In this document: positions 15,786-26,540 of the stretch, one piece after another
How positions within the stretch are numbered: the first letter of the stretch is position 1
Layout of the letters: each line of letters begins with the position of its first letter
Assembly: GCA_903901425.1 (NCBI GenBank)
Contig: CAIURC010000012.1
Coordinates: 36,450 to 100,449 of the forward strand
Reading direction: 5' to 3'
Source of the DNA: an uncultured Spartobacteria bacterium
GTDB lineage: Bacteria > Verrucomicrobiota > Verrucomicrobiia > Chthoniobacterales > Chthoniobacteraceae
Length of the DNA: 64,000 nt
The notes under the pieces: model-generated
Told to the model about the DNA's origin: nothing
What the model saw: only the letters and a program-made list of their open reading frames with translations
Database searches by the model: none
Program-made: the position numbers and the translations under genes

Positions 15786-17909
15786 ATGCAGGGAATGTCA
15801 TCGCAGCGTCGGTCCTCGTTTCAGCGTCCGGAATTTGATCAGTGGCTGCAGGATCGTCGCAGGGAGGAAGGTTTGCCGGAGGCGGTCCTGCCGGAGGGTC
15901 GGCATCTTTTTAAGAACTGGCTTTCCGAGGTGTGGCCGGCGCTCAAAGAGTTGCCCGAAGCGCGTGGGCTCGAGCTTTTCATCGAGCGGGATGTGGTCAT
16001 GTTGATGTGCCAGTGCCGGGAGGAATCTGAACTGGGCGGAATCCGGGTAACGGTCCGGTTGCACGATTTTCTCCCGATCAACCGGCCCAAAAACCCCGCC
16101 GCGTTCGCCCAGAAACTCCGATACCTGTCCGCAGAAGCGGACCGGCGCCGTCCGTTTTTGGAGGCGGAAGTCCGGACCCAGTTGCCCCGGATTGAGCAGG
16201 CGATTGCTGAGCACCGGGAGCGCCTTTCGGACGAGGACATTCGGACCGAACTGGCCCGGTTGGACGCGGACCTGTCGACCCGCCAGTTTCCAGAACGGGT
16301 GGGCCGGATCACGCGGGAACTGGCGTTGCGCGCGGCGCGGCACCGGATGGCCGAGGGGATCGCCCTACACAGCTACCACGAGACCTTCCCGGCGGCGCGT
16401 GCCCGGGGGCGGAAACTGCTTTTTGTGGCCGGTCCGACGAATTCGGGAAAGACGTACACGGCATTCCAGAAACTGGCGGCAGCGCGGCGCGGGGTCTATT
16501 TGGCGCCGTTGCGTTTGATGGCAGCGGAGTTCTGGGACCGGATGCAGTCAGCCGGGGTGCATTGCTCGCTGATCACCGGGGAGGAACGCGTGGTGGACCC
16601 GTTCGCGGAACACATTTCTTCGACGATTGAAATGCTGGCCACGGACGCGGAATACGACGTGGCGGTGATCGACGAGGTCCAGATGATTTCAGACAAGGAC
16701 CGCGGCTGGGCATGGACCCAGGCGATTGTGGGCGTGAACGCGGAACTGGTGGTGCTGGTGGGGTCACCGGACGCGGAGGCGGTGCTGCGGGAGATTGCAA
16801 CCCGTCTGGGGGAACCGCTGGAGGTGATACGCACCGAACGGCTGTCGCCCCTGGTGGTTGCGGATGAGCCCCTGGATCCGGACGCAAATGTGGAGGCTGG
16901 CACGGCGTTTATCTCATTTAGCCGCCGGGACGTGCTTTCCTGGAAACAGACGTTGGGCGCGACCGACTGTGCCGCAATCTACGGGGCGCTGTCGCCCGAG
17001 GTCCGGCGGGAGGAGGCGCGCCGGTTCAACCAGGGCGAGGCGCGGATTGTATCCGCCACGGATGCCATCGGGATGGGGCTCAATCTGCCCGTGAAAACGA
17101 TCGTGTTCACAACGCTCACCAAATTCGACGGCGAAAAAGAGGTGACGCTGAGCGATTCCGCGACCCGTCAGATTGCGGGCCGCGCGGGAAGGTACGGTCT
17201 GCACGAGGTCGGAGTGGTGACGGCCTTGAATCACGAGGACCTCGAGCACATCCGCCGGGCACTGGCTGCGCCTCCGGAACCCTTGCCGCTGGTGGCGCCG
17301 ATTGCGCCCCATATGAAAATGTTGGATTTTCTATCCCGCGAAACCGGGAAACAGGATCTGCCGTCGCTGCTGGACTGTTTCAGTGCGCTCCCGGGCAACA
17401 CGGATCTGTTCTGCAAAGCGGACGTGAGTTCCATGCGGGATCTGGCGGGTGAGATCGGGGATTATGATCTGCCGTTGGAGACGCAGTTTGTATTGTGCGC
17501 GTGTCCGGTGGACACGCGGAGCGGGGAGCACATCCGGCACTGGCGGGATTGGGTGGCAAACGTGGCGGAGGGTCGTCCCTCGCCGATGCCCCGGGGCCGG
17601 CGTTACGAGGCGGACAAGACCGCGGCTTCAGCCATCCAACTGCAGGACGCCGAGGTGCGTGTGAAGTTGCTGGCAGCGTACCGGTGGATGGGTCAGCGGT
17701 TGCCCGACCTTTTTCCGGAAGCAGAGAAGGCTGTGGAAGTGTCGCGCACCATCAACCAGTTCATTTCCAATTCGTTGCGGGCCAAGATTGTGAAGCGGTG
17801 CCGCCGGTGCGGACGCGGATTGCCGGACCTGCATCGGTTCGTGATTTGTGAACCGTGTTTCCGGGCCCGCTCGGAGCGCGGCCGTCCGGAGCGGCGCAGG
17901 CAGGAGTAA
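15786..17909 (+). CDS. SUV3-like ATP-dependent RNA helicase with C-terminal zinc ribbon
   Basis: This 707-residue superfamily 2 helicase has Walker A GPTNSGKT (about residue 216), motif II DEVQM (about 296) and motif [11 protein letters not shown] (about 460). GPTNSGKT and the Q in DEVQ are hallmarks of the SUV3 family, which in mitochondria unwinds RNA for the degradosome. The C-terminal part ends in a four-cysteine zinc ribbon ([20 protein letters not shown]). About 210 residues precede the helicase core and are unassigned. The start at 15786 has a good upstream purine tract; 15795 is possible. It is eight bases upstream of a Ski2-like helicase and almost certainly cotranscribed. Confidence 0.88.
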   Translation: MQGMSSQRRSSFQRPEFDQWLQDRRREEGLPEAVLPEGRHLFKNWLSEVWPALKELPEARGLELFIERDVVMLMCQCREESELGGIRVTVRLHDFLPINRPKNPAAFAQKLRYLSAEADRRRPFLEAEVRTQLPRIEQAIAEHRERLSDEDIRTELARLDADLSTRQFPERVGRITRELALRAARHRMAEGIALHSYHETFPAARARGRKLLFVAGPTNSGKTYTAFQKLAAARRGVYLAPLRLMAAEFWDRMQSAGVHCSLITGEERVVDPFAEHISSTIEMLATDAEYDVAVIDEVQMISDKDRGWAWTQAIVGVNAELVVLVGSPDAEAVLREIATRLGEPLEVIRTERLSPLVVADEPLDPDANVEAGTAFISFSRRDVLSWKQTLGATDCAAIYGALSPEVRREEARRFNQGEARIVSATDAIGMGLNLPVKTIVFTTLTKFDGEKEVTLSDSATRQIAGRAGRYGLHEVGVVTALNHEDLEHIRRALAAPPEPLPLVAPIAPHMKMLDFLSRETGKQDLPSLLDCFSALPGNTDLFCKADVSSMRDLAGEIGDYDLPLETQFVLCACPVDTRSGEHIRHWRDWVANVAEGRPSPMPRGRRYEADKTAASAIQLQDAEVRVKLLAAYRWMGQRLPDLFPEAEKAVEVSRTINQFISNSLRAKIVKRCRRCGRGLPDLHRFVICEPCFRARSERGRPERRRQE

Positions 17910-17916
17910 ACCGGCG

Positions 17917-20415
17917 ATGTCGGAAGCCGACGATTTGCTGTTGCGGTTCCTGGAGCGGGTGGAGGGGCAGGGGCTCAAGCTCTACCCGGCTCAGGAGGAG
18001 GCGGTCCTTGCGTTGTACGAGGAACAGAACGTGATCCTCAACACGCCCACCGGCTCCGGAAAATCGCTGGTGGCTGCCGCCCTCCATTTCAAGGCGCTCG
18101 GCCAGGGGCTGCGGTCGGTGTACACCTGCCCCATCAAGGCGCTGGTAAACGAGAAATGGATGGCGCTCTGCAAGGAGTTCGGCCCGGAAAATGTCGGTCT
18201 CAGCACCGGCGACGCCACGCTGAACCGGGATGCCCCCATTCTCTGCTGCACCGCCGAGATCCTTGCCAATCTCGCCCTCCAGCACGGAGCCAACACCCCC
18301 TTTGCCGACGTGGTCATGGACGAGTTCCATTACTACTCCGATCCCGACCGGGGCGTCGCATGGCAGGTGCCCCTGCTTGAAATGGCCAAAAGCCGGTTCC
18401 TGCTGCTCTCGGCAACCCTGGGGGACACCGCATTTTTCGAGGAAGCCCTCACCGGTCTGAATGGGCGTCCGACGGTCACCGTGCGTGCCGGGGAACGGCC
18501 AGTGCCCTTGGAATACGAATATGCCGAAACGCCCCTCGCGCGGACCGTGGAAGGGATTTTGGAGGCAAACAGAGGGCCGGTGTATGTGGTGCATTTCACC
18601 CAGCGGGAAGCGGCGGACAGCGCCCAAGATTTTACCAGCCTGCAAGTGGCGACCCGGGACGAGAAAGCGGCGATTGCCAAGGAGTTGGAGGGGGTGCGCT
18701 TCAACAGCCCGTACGGGGCGGAATTCAAGCGGCTCCTCCGTCACGGAATCGGTCTGCATCACGCCGGGTTGCTGCCCCGGTACCGGGTGCTGGTGGAGCG
18801 CCTTGCCCAGCGCGGCCTTTTAAAGGTGGTCTGCGGCACCGATACGCTCGGGGTCGGCGTGAATGTGCCAATCCGCACCGTCCTTTTCACGCAGTTGTTC
18901 AAGTTTAACGGCCAGAAAACCGCGATCCTCACCGCGCGCGACTTTCATCAGATTGGCGGGCGCGCTGGACGGAAAGGGTTTGATGACCGGGGCTGGGTGG
19001 TCGCGCAGGCACCGGCCCATGCGATTGAAAATCTGGTGCTGGAGAAGAAACAGGCCGAGGGCGGCAAGAAATTCGTCAAGCGGAAGCCGCCGGAAAAGAA
19101 CTTTGTGAACTGGGACCAGAACACGTTTCAGAGGCTGATCGGTGCGCCTCCGGAACGGTTGACGAGCCAGTTCCGGGTGGGACACGGGATGTTGCTCCAT
19201 GTGCTGTCGCGGCCGGGCGACGGCTGTTCCGCGATGCGCTCCCTGCTGAGGCGGTGCCATGAGCCGCCCAAATCGCGGCGGGCATTGATCCGGCGGAGCT
19301 GGCAGCTGTTCCGGGCCCTCTGGGAACGCGGGATTGTGCAGCCCGGCGTCCCAGGGGCGGGCAGCAAACTGTGCCTGAACGTGGAACTGCAGGACGCATT
19401 TTCCATGGACCAGACGTTGTCGCTGTATCTGTTGGACACGCTGGCGGCTCTGGATCCGGCTGCGGAAGGGTACGAGTGGGTGCTGCTCAGTTTGGTGGAA
19501 GCAATTGTCGAGGATCCGGAACTGATCCTGAGACGGCAGCTGGACCGGGTGAAAACCGAGGCGCTCGCCGAGATGAAACAGGACGGGCTCGATTACGAAG
19601 CCCGGATGGAGGAACTCGAAAAACTCGAGTACCCCAAGCCGGAACGGGAGTTCATCTACTCCACGTTCAACGCGTTTGCGGACCGGCACCCGTGGGTGGG
19701 CCAGGAAAACATCCGGCCCAAATCGGTGGTCCGGGAAATGTTCGAGCGGTACCTGTCGTTTTCCGACTACGTCCACATCTACGAACTCCAGCGGGCCGAG
19801 GGGCTGCTGCTCCGGCACATTTCCGCAGTGTACAAGGTTCTCAAAAAGACCGTCCCGGAAAGCGCCCGGACAGAGCCTGTCCGGGAGATGGAACTCTATC
19901 TTCGGACCGTGATCCGGCAGATCGATTCGAGCCTGTTGGAGGAATGGGAAAAAATGCGGAACCCGTCCTACGTGGCGGTGGTGGAGGCGGAGGTGCGACC
20001 GGAGGCCCCGGCAGATCTGACCCGGGACCGTGCGCGGTTTGTGGCCGAGATCCGGCAGGTGATTTTCGGGTGCCTGCGTGGAATTTTGGCTGGCGACTGG
20101 GAGCGTGCCGCGGAGCTTTTTCAGGACGGCAGCGACGCCGTCCAACGGCTGCGTGTGGAGTTTGAAAAATACGAAGCGGCGCGGGGCCGGTACCGTCTGG
20201 ATCCCGAGGCGCGTAACTTGCGGCATACGCGGGTTTTGGAGGCGGAAGAGGTGCCCGGGGGCGCCCAGGGGTGCTGGCGGATCGAACAGACGCTGGTGGA
20301 TCCGGAGGGCGAAAACGACTGGGTGGCCGAGTTCGAGGCGGACCTCGGTGCCTCCCGGGAACAGGACTCCGCGGTGCTTCGGTTTCTCCGAATCCGGCCG
20401 ATGTTCGAGGGCTGA
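17917..20415 (+). CDS. Ski2-like DExH RNA helicase
   Basis: The 832-residue protein has Walker A TPTGSGKS (about residue 43), motif II DEFH (about 135), motif III SATLGD and motif [13 protein letters not shown] (about 345), then a long C-terminal region of about 450 residues. The DEFH/GRAGRKG combination and long C-terminal helical part fit the Ski2/Mtr4 branch rather than RecQ or DEAD proteins. The ribosome binding site (AGGAG at 17902) lies inside the end of the SUV3-like gene, so the two are translated in tandem. A joint role in RNA unwinding or decay is inferred. Confidence 0.85.
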   Translation: MSEADDLLLRFLERVEGQGLKLYPAQEEAVLALYEEQNVILNTPTGSGKSLVAAALHFKALGQGLRSVYTCPIKALVNEKWMALCKEFGPENVGLSTGDATLNRDAPILCCTAEILANLALQHGANTPFADVVMDEFHYYSDPDRGVAWQVPLLEMAKSRFLLLSATLGDTAFFEEALTGLNGRPTVTVRAGERPVPLEYEYAETPLARTVEGILEANRGPVYVVHFTQREAADSAQDFTSLQVATRDEKAAIAKELEGVRFNSPYGAEFKRLLRHGIGLHHAGLLPRYRVLVERLAQRGLLKVVCGTDTLGVGVNVPIRTVLFTQLFKFNGQKTAILTARDFHQIGGRAGRKGFDDRGWVVAQAPAHAIENLVLEKKQAEGGKKFVKRKPPEKNFVNWDQNTFQRLIGAPPERLTSQFRVGHGMLLHVLSRPGDGCSAMRSLLRRCHEPPKSRRALIRRSWQLFRALWERGIVQPGVPGAGSKLCLNVELQDAFSMDQTLSLYLLDTLAALDPAAEGYEWVLLSLVEAIVEDPELILRRQLDRVKTEALAEMKQDGLDYEARMEELEKLEYPKPEREFIYSTFNAFADRHPWVGQENIRPKSVVREMFERYLSFSDYVHIYELQRAEGLLLRHISAVYKVLKKTVPESARTEPVREMELYLRTVIRQIDSSLLEEWEKMRNPSYVAVVEAEVRPEAPADLTRDRARFVAEIRQVIFGCLRGILAGDWERAAELFQDGSDAVQRLRVEFEKYEAARGRYRLDPEARNLRHTRVLEAEEVPGGAQGCWRIEQTLVDPEGENDWVAEFEADLGASREQDSAVLRFLRIRPMFEG

Positions 20416-20455
20416 GGCGGCCCAGATCGAATGGGGCCCGAGTAACCTCTGCGCT

Positions 20456-21232
20456 CTACAACAACCGGACTGGGATACCCCGGGCGGCGAGATGTTCTTT
20501 AACCTCCGCCACGGTGTGCTGGCCAAAGTGGAAGATGCTCGCGGCGAGCACGGCATCGGCTTTGCCTTCAAGCAGCACCTCGGCCAAGTGCTCCAGCCGG
20601 CCTGCGCCGCCACTGGCGACGACCGGAACCCCAACTTCCTCGCTGATTTTGCGGGTGATCACCAGATCGTACCCGGCCTTGGTGCCGTCGGCATCAATCG
20701 AGTTCAGCACGATTTCGCCGGCGCCGAGCGCGCAGGCGCGGACGGCCCATTCGACCGCGCAGAGGCCCGTGGGTTTGCGACCGCCATGGCTGAAGACTTC
20801 CCAGCGGTCTGGCGCCACTTTTTTGGCGTCGATGGACACCACGATGCACTGGCTGCCGAACCGGTCGGCACCGGCCGTGATCAGGTCCGGAGTGGCGAGG
20901 GCGCTGGAGTTGATGCTGACCTTGTCGGCGCCGGCGCAGAGCATGGCGTGCATGTCTTCCGGGGTCCGGATCCCGCCTCCGACGGTGAGCGGCATGAAGC
21001 AGCACTCGGCGGTGCGACGGATTACGTCGACCATGGTGGCCCGGCCGTGGGCGCTGGCGGTGATGTCGAAGAACACCATTTCGTCGGCACCTTGCTTGTT
21101 GTAGCGGAGGGCGAGTTCGACGGGATCCCCGACGTTTTTGAGGCCGCCTTCTTCGGCGCGTCCGAACTGGACGCCGCGGGTGACGCGGCCGTCATGGACA
21201 TCGAGGCAGGGGATGACGCGTTTGGTCAGCAT
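20456..21232 (-). CDS. hisF: Imidazole glycerol phosphate synthase cyclase subunit HisF
   Basis: HisF takes ammonia from HisH and converts PRFAR to imidazole glycerol phosphate and AICAR in histidine biosynthesis. The 258-residue (beta/alpha)8 barrel begins [11 protein letters not shown] with the catalytic aspartate, has the second catalytic aspartate in SIDAKK, and the phosphate-binding loops VGGGI and ASGGAG. The start at 21232 matches the family N-terminus; 18 extra codons upstream are not conserved-looking. It stands alone here without hisH or hisA and converges with the helicase operon. Confidence 0.96.
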   Translation of the reverse strand: MLTKRVIPCLDVHDGRVTRGVQFGRAEEGGLKNVGDPVELALRYNKQGADEMVFFDITASAHGRATMVDVIRRTAECCFMPLTVGGGIRTPEDMHAMLCAGADKVSINSSALATPDLITAGADRFGSQCIVVSIDAKKVAPDRWEVFSHGGRKPTGLCAVEWAVRACALGAGEIVLNSIDADGTKAGYDLVITRKISEEVGVPVVASGGAGRLEHLAEVLLEGKADAVLAASIFHFGQHTVAEVKEHLAARGIPVRLL

Positions 21233-21399
21233 AAATTCCGTAAATTTGTCACGTTTTTGACTCAAAATGGCCGGGCGGAGTCCCAAATCTGCATCAGGGA
21301 GACCCCGGGGGAACGAAAAGCGTTGACTCGCCGGGGGGATATCGACGAAGGGAGAGGCCGGTCAGTCAGGGAAAAAACAATCAGCACGAGCGAACCACT

Positions 21400-22740
21400 A
21401 TGGGCAAAACTTCCGGCGATCAACCTGCAACTTCCAAGGCGGCCAATTCCAACGGGGAAGGTCCCGACAAGGTCAAGAAAGCGGCTTTCGCACTGTCCCA
21501 GGAACCCGTTTTGGGCGAGGCGCAGAGGGTGCAGGAGCCGGCAAAGCCGGTGGAATCCCGGGTCAGTCCGGAGCCGGCCGTCGGAGCGTCGGTTGACGGG
21601 GCATGGACGGGCGGAAACGGTGGATCGGGTGTGCCGGCCTATGAGGATCTGGGTTCGTTGCCGGAGACCTACAACGTGGACACCCTGTTCCTGACTGCCC
21701 GGGATCCGCGCTGGGTGTTTAGTTACTGGGACATCGATTTTTCCAGGTATCCCGGCGTACTGCACCGGTTCAAGTCGCCCCAGTTTTTCCTGCGGTTGAC
21801 CACGGGCAGCGGGCTTTTGGAAAGCACGGTGGAGATCAAGCCGGAGGCGCGGAACTGGTATGTGCCGGTGCAGCACCCGGACACGGAGTATTTTGCGGAG
21901 ATGGGGTATTATGATCTGGAGGGACGCTGGATCGGGATCGTGAAATCGGGTGGGGCATGGACGCCTTCCGACACGATTGCAGGCGACACGGAAGTGCAGT
22001 TTGCAACGGTCCCCGCGCGGCTTAGCTTTGAACGGCTGCGGGAACTGGTGGCCGCGCAGATGGAGCAGGGAGAGAGTTTGCTGCAGGCGGTTTCGCGGAT
22101 CGCCGGGCTCGGCACGGGAGCGACACCGGGATGGACGGAGGAACAGCGCGCGTTGCTGGCGGCGTTGCTGGGGGAAAGTTTGGTGGACCGGATGGGGCTA
22201 GGGTCGGCCGAGATCGACCAACTGCTGCGCAAACAGCTTTTGGAAAAACTCCAGAGCGAAAGCGCCAGTGAACTGGCGGCGCGTCTCATGGAAACGCTCA
22301 GGCCCGAAAGCGCGCTCTCCAGCGGGGCGTTCGCGAGCTGGACTGCCGCCGAGTTTTCACGGGAAACGCTGTCGAGCGGTATTACGAGTTGGGGTGGAGG
22401 ACTCGGGGCGAGCTGGAGTGCGCAGCCGTTCAGCGTGAAACGGGAACGGAAGTTCTTCATGCACGTCAACGCCGAGATCATTTTCTACGGCGGGACCGAT
22501 CCGGATGCGACCGTGTGGATTGACGGCAAGGAGATCCAGCTCCAGCCGGACGGGACGTTCCGGTACCATTTCCTGCTGCCGGACGGGGACCATGCGGTGC
22601 CGATCGTGGCGCGTTCCCCAGACGGCGTGGAGGAACGCTCTGCAACCCTGAGTTTTGTGCGGGGAACCCAGAGGCGGGGCGAGGTGGGGGCAACGGCGCA
22701 GCCTGCCGAGCTGGAACCGTTGATCGGCAGAAAGAGCTAG
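21400..22740 (+). CDS. DUF4912 domain protein
   Basis: After a low-complexity N-terminal tail of about 85 residues the protein has the DUF4912 signature LPETYNVDTLFLTARDPRWVF followed by YWDI. The middle is helical. The C-terminal 90 residues look like an Ig-like sandwich (DPDATVWIDGKEIQLQPDGTF), as in starch-binding or branching-enzyme-like modules. The function of the family is unknown. It is divergent from hisF across a 167-base spacer and precedes the recombinase gene by 53 bases. Confidence 0.85.
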   Translation: MGKTSGDQPATSKAANSNGEGPDKVKKAAFALSQEPVLGEAQRVQEPAKPVESRVSPEPAVGASVDGAWTGGNGGSGVPAYEDLGSLPETYNVDTLFLTARDPRWVFSYWDIDFSRYPGVLHRFKSPQFFLRLTTGSGLLESTVEIKPEARNWYVPVQHPDTEYFAEMGYYDLEGRWIGIVKSGGAWTPSDTIAGDTEVQFATVPARLSFERLRELVAAQMEQGESLLQAVSRIAGLGTGATPGWTEEQRALLAALLGESLVDRMGLGSAEIDQLLRKQLLEKLQSESASELAARLMETLRPESALSSGAFASWTAAEFSRETLSSGITSWGGGLGASWSAQPFSVKRERKFFMHVNAEIIFYGGTDPDATVWIDGKEIQLQPDGTFRYHFLLPDGDHAVPIVARSPDGVEERSATLSFVRGTQRRGEVGATAQPAELEPLIGRKS

Positions 22741-22793
22741 CGGTTTCCCGGGAAAAGGGCGAAGGAAGGAGAGCCGGTTCCTCCCGGCTCACC

Positions 22794-23690
22794 GTGCCGA
22801 CCCCGCCCCGAGATTTGTACGCGGAAAACTTCTACCAATGGCTGGAAGTGGAGCGGAACGCTTCGCCCCGGACCGTGGAGAACTATCGGCGTGCGCTGGA
22901 GGTGTTCCGGAAAAAAGACGGGCTGCCCCCGTGGCGCCAGCTCACCGCCGACCATTTCCGGCGGCACCTGTTTGAGATGAGCAAAAGCGGCGTGGCACGT
23001 CCCACGATCCGGCTGCATTTCGCGGCATTGCGGACATTTTACAAGTTTCTCGGGCAGCGGCACGGGCTGGAAAAGAACCCGTTGAAAGAGGTGCAGTTGC
23101 CCAAGCTGCAGAAAAAGCTGCCGTTTGTACTCAACCCGCAGCAGGTGGACGAGCTACTGGGCGCGCCGTTGCGGGTCAAGAAGGCGCCACAGGCTCCGGA
23201 ATGGATGCCGTTGCGGGATGCAGCCGTTTTGGAGTTGTTTTACAGCAGCGGGATGCGGATCGCGGAACTTGCCGGGCTCCGCGTGGAGCATCTGGACGTG
23301 TACAGCGAAACCGCGCGGGTGCTGGGCAAGGGGCGCAAAGAACGGCTCCTGCCCGTGGGACGTCCGGCTTTGGACGCGGTGCAGAAATACCGGCTGGCAG
23401 CCGGAGTGCATGCGGGGCCGTTGTTTGTGAACAAGATGCGGCGTCGGCTCAGCGTCCGGTCGGTCTGGCTCCTGCTCAAGCGCTACCTCGCCCACACCTC
23501 GCTGCCCCCGAACATCAGCCCGCACAAACTCCGGCACAGTTTTGCCACGCACCTCCTGGACCACGGGGCGGACCTGAGGAGCGTCCAAGCCCTGCTCGGG
23601 CACGCCAGTCTTTCCACCACGCAGATTTACACCCATGTCACCGTGGAACGGATGAAACAGGTGTACAACGACGCGCATCCGCGCGCCTGA
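22794..23690 (+). CDS. Tyrosine recombinase of the XerC/XerD type
   Basis: This 298-residue protein has the core-binding N-terminal domain and all catalytic residues of a tyrosine recombinase: Arg in SGMRIAEL, Lys in GKGRKERLLP, the HxxR pair in HKLRHSFATHLL, His in LGHASLSTTQIY and the nucleophile Tyr in the same block. Length and lack of an adjacent attachment site fit a chromosome dimer resolution recombinase rather than a phage integrase. The start codon is probably the GTG at 22794. XerC and XerD cannot be separated with confidence by eye. Confidence 0.88.
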   Translation: MPTPPRDLYAENFYQWLEVERNASPRTVENYRRALEVFRKKDGLPPWRQLTADHFRRHLFEMSKSGVARPTIRLHFAALRTFYKFLGQRHGLEKNPLKEVQLPKLQKKLPFVLNPQQVDELLGAPLRVKKAPQAPEWMPLRDAAVLELFYSSGMRIAELAGLRVEHLDVYSETARVLGKGRKERLLPVGRPALDAVQKYRLAAGVHAGPLFVNKMRRRLSVRSVWLLLKRYLAHTSLPPNISPHKLRHSFATHLLDHGADLRSVQALLGHASLSTTQIYTHVTVERMKQVYNDAHPRA

Positions 23691-23738
23691 ACCGCCTCAG
23701 GCAGTCAAAGATCCGTTCCCGGTTGGACCCGCCAGAAC

Positions 23739-23765
23739 CTCCCCCCGGCCCCAAGGCCGGAGGGG
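23739..23765. terminator. Stem-loop between convergent genes
   Basis: A GC-rich hairpin (CCCCCCGGCC, loop CCAA, GGCCGGAGGGG, one mismatch) sits between the recombinase and the convergent nitroreductase gene. There is no U-tract, so it may act as a weak bidirectional terminator or simply as an end-stabilising structure. Confidence 0.4.
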
Positions 23766-23786
23766 CTCAATCCTGAGGCGCCGATT

Positions 23787-24422
23787 TTAGATCCGCTGAA
23801 TCACCTGGGAAACCGGGTAGCGCACTTTGGGCAGATTCGCGGTGGCGTCTTCCAACGAGCGGTAGCCGAGTGCAACCGCGCAGAGCGCACTGTAGCCGCG
23901 GAGCCCGAGGATCTCGTTGTATCCGGCCGGATCAATGCCCTCGAGCGGACACGCGTCGATCCCGAGAAGCGCCGCGCTGGTCAGCAGGCCTCCAATCGCC
24001 AGGTACACCTGCCGCGCGGACCATGCATCCAAACCCCCGGATTCCTCAAGTTTCTGCCGGAATCCGAGCATCATCGAGCGGTAGCCTTCCAGCTTTTCCG
24101 AGGGAACTCCGCGGAGCTCGGAGGTTTTGGCAATGAGCGCATCGATGTCCGTCGAATCCAGGCGGAGCCGGCCCGCGAACACCACGAAATGGGAGGCGTC
24201 CACCACCTGACTTTGGTTCCACGAAATGGGCTGGAGTTTTGACCGGATTTCCGGCGACTCCACCACGACAAATTTCCATGGCTGGAGGCCGAAACTGGAT
24301 GGAGAAAGCACAAGGGATTCCTCCAACGCTTTCCACGTTGCGTCCGGGATGCGGCGGGCGGGATCAAACTTTTTGGTGGCGTAGCGCCAGCGGAGTTGTT
24401 GGACGAGGAAATCCGGGTTCAT
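23787..24422 (-). CDS. NAD(P)H nitroreductase family protein
   Basis: The 211-residue protein matches the FMN-dependent nitroreductase fold of the NfsB type: RYATKKFDP at the N-terminus, SPSSFGLQPWKFVVVES in the FMN/substrate region and a C-terminal LGYRS block. It would reduce nitroaromatics or quinones with NAD(P)H. It is a single-gene unit on the minus strand, convergent with the recombinase and divergent from the di-haem gene. Confidence 0.9.
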   Translation of the reverse strand: MNPDFLVQQLRWRYATKKFDPARRIPDATWKALEESLVLSPSSFGLQPWKFVVVESPEIRSKLQPISWNQSQVVDASHFVVFAGRLRLDSTDIDALIAKTSELRGVPSEKLEGYRSMMLGFRQKLEESGGLDAWSARQVYLAIGGLLTSAALLGIDACPLEGIDPAGYNEILGLRGYSALCAVALGYRSLEDATANLPKVRYPVSQVIQRI

Positions 24423-24578
24423 GGGGCTGTATCAAAGCGGCCGCGGCGCCTGAGTACAAGAGGCTTGGATGCCCAGATTGGACCTGGGGATTTACCCTTC
24501 CTTCACAAAGTCGGCCCGGCGGCTGATAATGCATTTACCCCGGTGGGTTTGGATTCCATCCAGAAAAGGAGAATCCCA

Positions 24579-25832
24579 ATGAAAACCCTCTCATGTTTGG
24601 CCTCTCTCGCCGTTCTGTTTCCGGTGGGAGCCGGCGCCCAGGCGCCCCGGCCCCAGCAACCGCCTCCGCCCAATAACGCACCCCAGCCTCCCCCGCGGCC
24701 ACCCGCTCCCCAGCCGCCCGGTGCCCCGGGACAGAAGCCCCCAGTGGCCGCTGCCGGTTCGCCGTTGCCTGGACTGGACCCAACGCTCATTTCGTTGTTT
24801 GCCGCAGGACGCGCGGAATTTGAGAAAGCGGAGACTGTGGATTCCGGGTTGGGACCGATTTTCAATGACAACTCCTGTGGGGCGTGTCACCGGGGCCCTG
24901 CGCTGGGCGGGGCGAGTCCGCGGTCCGTGACGCGGTTTGGCCGGATGGTGGATGGGAAGTTTGATCCCATGGTGGAGAAAGGTGGGCCGCTCCTTCAGGA
25001 CCGGGCGATTCACCCGGGTGTGCGGGAGATTGTGCCGACGGAAGCCACGCTGCAGGTGCGCCGTCAAACCACGCCGGTTTTCGGACTGGGGCTGGTGGAG
25101 GCGATTCCGGATTCGATTTTGACGCAACTGGCGGCACGGCCGGCAAAAAATGGGGTGAAGGGGCGAGCGGCACTGGTCACCGATCCGGTCAGTGGGCAGA
25201 CGCGGGTGGGCCGGTTTGGTTGGAAATCGCAGCACGCCTCGCTGAGCAGCTTTTCGGCCGATGCCTACTTGAATGAGATGGGAATCACGAACCGACTATT
25301 TCCGAATGAGAATGCGCCCAACGGCAATGGAGCGGTTCTACGGCAGGCTGACCGGATCCTGGATCCCGAAGATGCTGCGGCAGAGAAACCGGACTTTGAG
25401 CTGGCAGCGGATTTCATGCGGCTGCTGGCGCCATTGCCAACGCTGCCCCTGAGTGCCAGCGCCCAGATCGGGCGCGGATTGTTCGAAACCGTGGGATGCG
25501 CGGACTGCCATGTGCCGGTTCTTCGGACGGGAGCGCATCCGGTGGCGGCATTGGCGAACCAGCCGGTGGCGTTGTACTCGGACCTTCTCCTGCACGACAT
25601 GGGCCCACTGGGGGACGGGATGCCGCAGGGGGCGGCTTTGGGAGCGGAAATGCGGACTGCGCCGCTCTGGGGGCTCCGGGCGAGTGCGCCGTATCTGCAT
25701 GATGGCCGTGCGGCGACTGTCGAGGACGCGATCCGTGCGCATGAGGGTCAGGGCAAGGGGGCCAAGGACCGCTATGCAGCCCTGAGTCCCGCGCAGCGGA
25801 AGGCGCTTCTGGATTTTCTCGGAACGCTCTGA
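24579..25832 (+). CDS. Di-haem oxidoreductase family secreted protein
   Basis: The start at 24579 has a strong ribosome binding site (AAAGGAG) and gives a signal peptide followed by a proline-rich linker (about residues 22-65). Two CxxCH motifs (CGACH and CADCH) and the pattern PVFGLGLVEAIPD, TRVGRFGWK and TAPLWGLR identify the DHOR (DUF1111) family of probable di-haem peroxidases or thiol oxidoreductases. Length after signal removal is about 395 residues, in the normal range. It should act in the periplasm. No neighbour suggests a donor. Confidence 0.9.
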   Translation: MKTLSCLASLAVLFPVGAGAQAPRPQQPPPPNNAPQPPPRPPAPQPPGAPGQKPPVAAAGSPLPGLDPTLISLFAAGRAEFEKAETVDSGLGPIFNDNSCGACHRGPALGGASPRSVTRFGRMVDGKFDPMVEKGGPLLQDRAIHPGVREIVPTEATLQVRRQTTPVFGLGLVEAIPDSILTQLAARPAKNGVKGRAALVTDPVSGQTRVGRFGWKSQHASLSSFSADAYLNEMGITNRLFPNENAPNGNGAVLRQADRILDPEDAAAEKPDFELAADFMRLLAPLPTLPLSASAQIGRGLFETVGCADCHVPVLRTGAHPVAALANQPVALYSDLLLHDMGPLGDGMPQGAALGAEMRTAPLWGLRASAPYLHDGRAATVEDAIRAHEGQGKGAKDRYAALSPAQRKALLDFLGTL

Positions 25833-25910
25833 GTGTCCGCACCGGAGGCTTCTGGCGACCAGAGGGTGGTGTGCCTGGATTGGTAAACGGAAACTACCCG
25901 TGCTTGGGGG

Positions 25911-26540
25911 TCAAAGGAGTTCGATGAGAATTTCAAGGATCGTTCCCAGTGCTTGCCAGGGCTCGGAATCAAAACCAGAGAGGTTGACCTTTGCCTGCTT
26001 GGCCAAGGCGGCTACTTGAGTGTCGATCCGTTCTTTCAGTTTCGGGCAGTACTCGGGATGTTTTGCAAGGAGCTCGGGAATTTTCCCCTGATTGAGGATT
26101 TTGAGAGATGTGAGCAGGCCGGCATCGGCCTCGTACCCTGCACCACAGAGGTTGCGGTGCGTGCAGAATTCGAGGCCGCTCTTGAATGCCTCGAGAAAGC
26201 CATGGATCCGAGAAGCCGGTTCTGGATAGTCACACAGGTACCTGCCGAGGGTAGCCACCGCGACATAGGTCGGCACAAAAATGAAGTCCACCCGGGCATC
26301 GTGCGGCATCTGGGCATCTGTCTCGGCCACTGACCAGCTTCCGGCAACGGTTTCTCCAAAAGCTGGGCGTTGTCCACGGACGAGGGATTCGACATACGCA
26401 TGCAAATCCGCAGCGGAGAGGGTGTCGCCACCTGGAACTCGGTTTGTTTCAAGGCCGGTGAGCACCTCCTGCATTTTGTTCACTGCGGTTTGGATCTGTG
26501 CCGGGTCCGGCACTGTGCAGACCGTGAATTTTTTGATCAT
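25911..26540 (-). CDS. Hypothetical protein of 209 residues
   Basis: I do not recognise this family. The protein starts MIKKFTVCTVPDPAQIQTAV and is mostly helical, with a C-terminal helix rich in leucine (LGTILEILIELL). Cysteines at CDYPEP, CTHRNLC and EYCPKLK are spaced too widely for a zinc finger. No signal peptide is seen. It lies between the di-haem gene and the GH43-like gene on the opposite strand to the former, without an operon partner. Confidence 0.65.
   Translation of the reverse strand: MIKKFTVCTVPDPAQIQTAVNKMQEVLTGLETNRVPGGDTLSAADLHAYVESLVRGQRPAFGETVAGSWSVAETDAQMPHDARVDFIFVPTYVAVATLGRYLCDYPEPASRIHGFLEAFKSGLEFCTHRNLCGAGYEADAGLLTSLKILNQGKIPELLAKHPEYCPKLKERIDTQVAALAKQAKVNLSGFDSEPWQALGTILEILIELL

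Noticed and set aside
22794..23690. Tyrosine recombinase as a sign of a prophage or integrative element
   Set aside because: Length and motifs fit a XerC/D housekeeping enzyme; no attachment site, excisionase or phage gene is near it.
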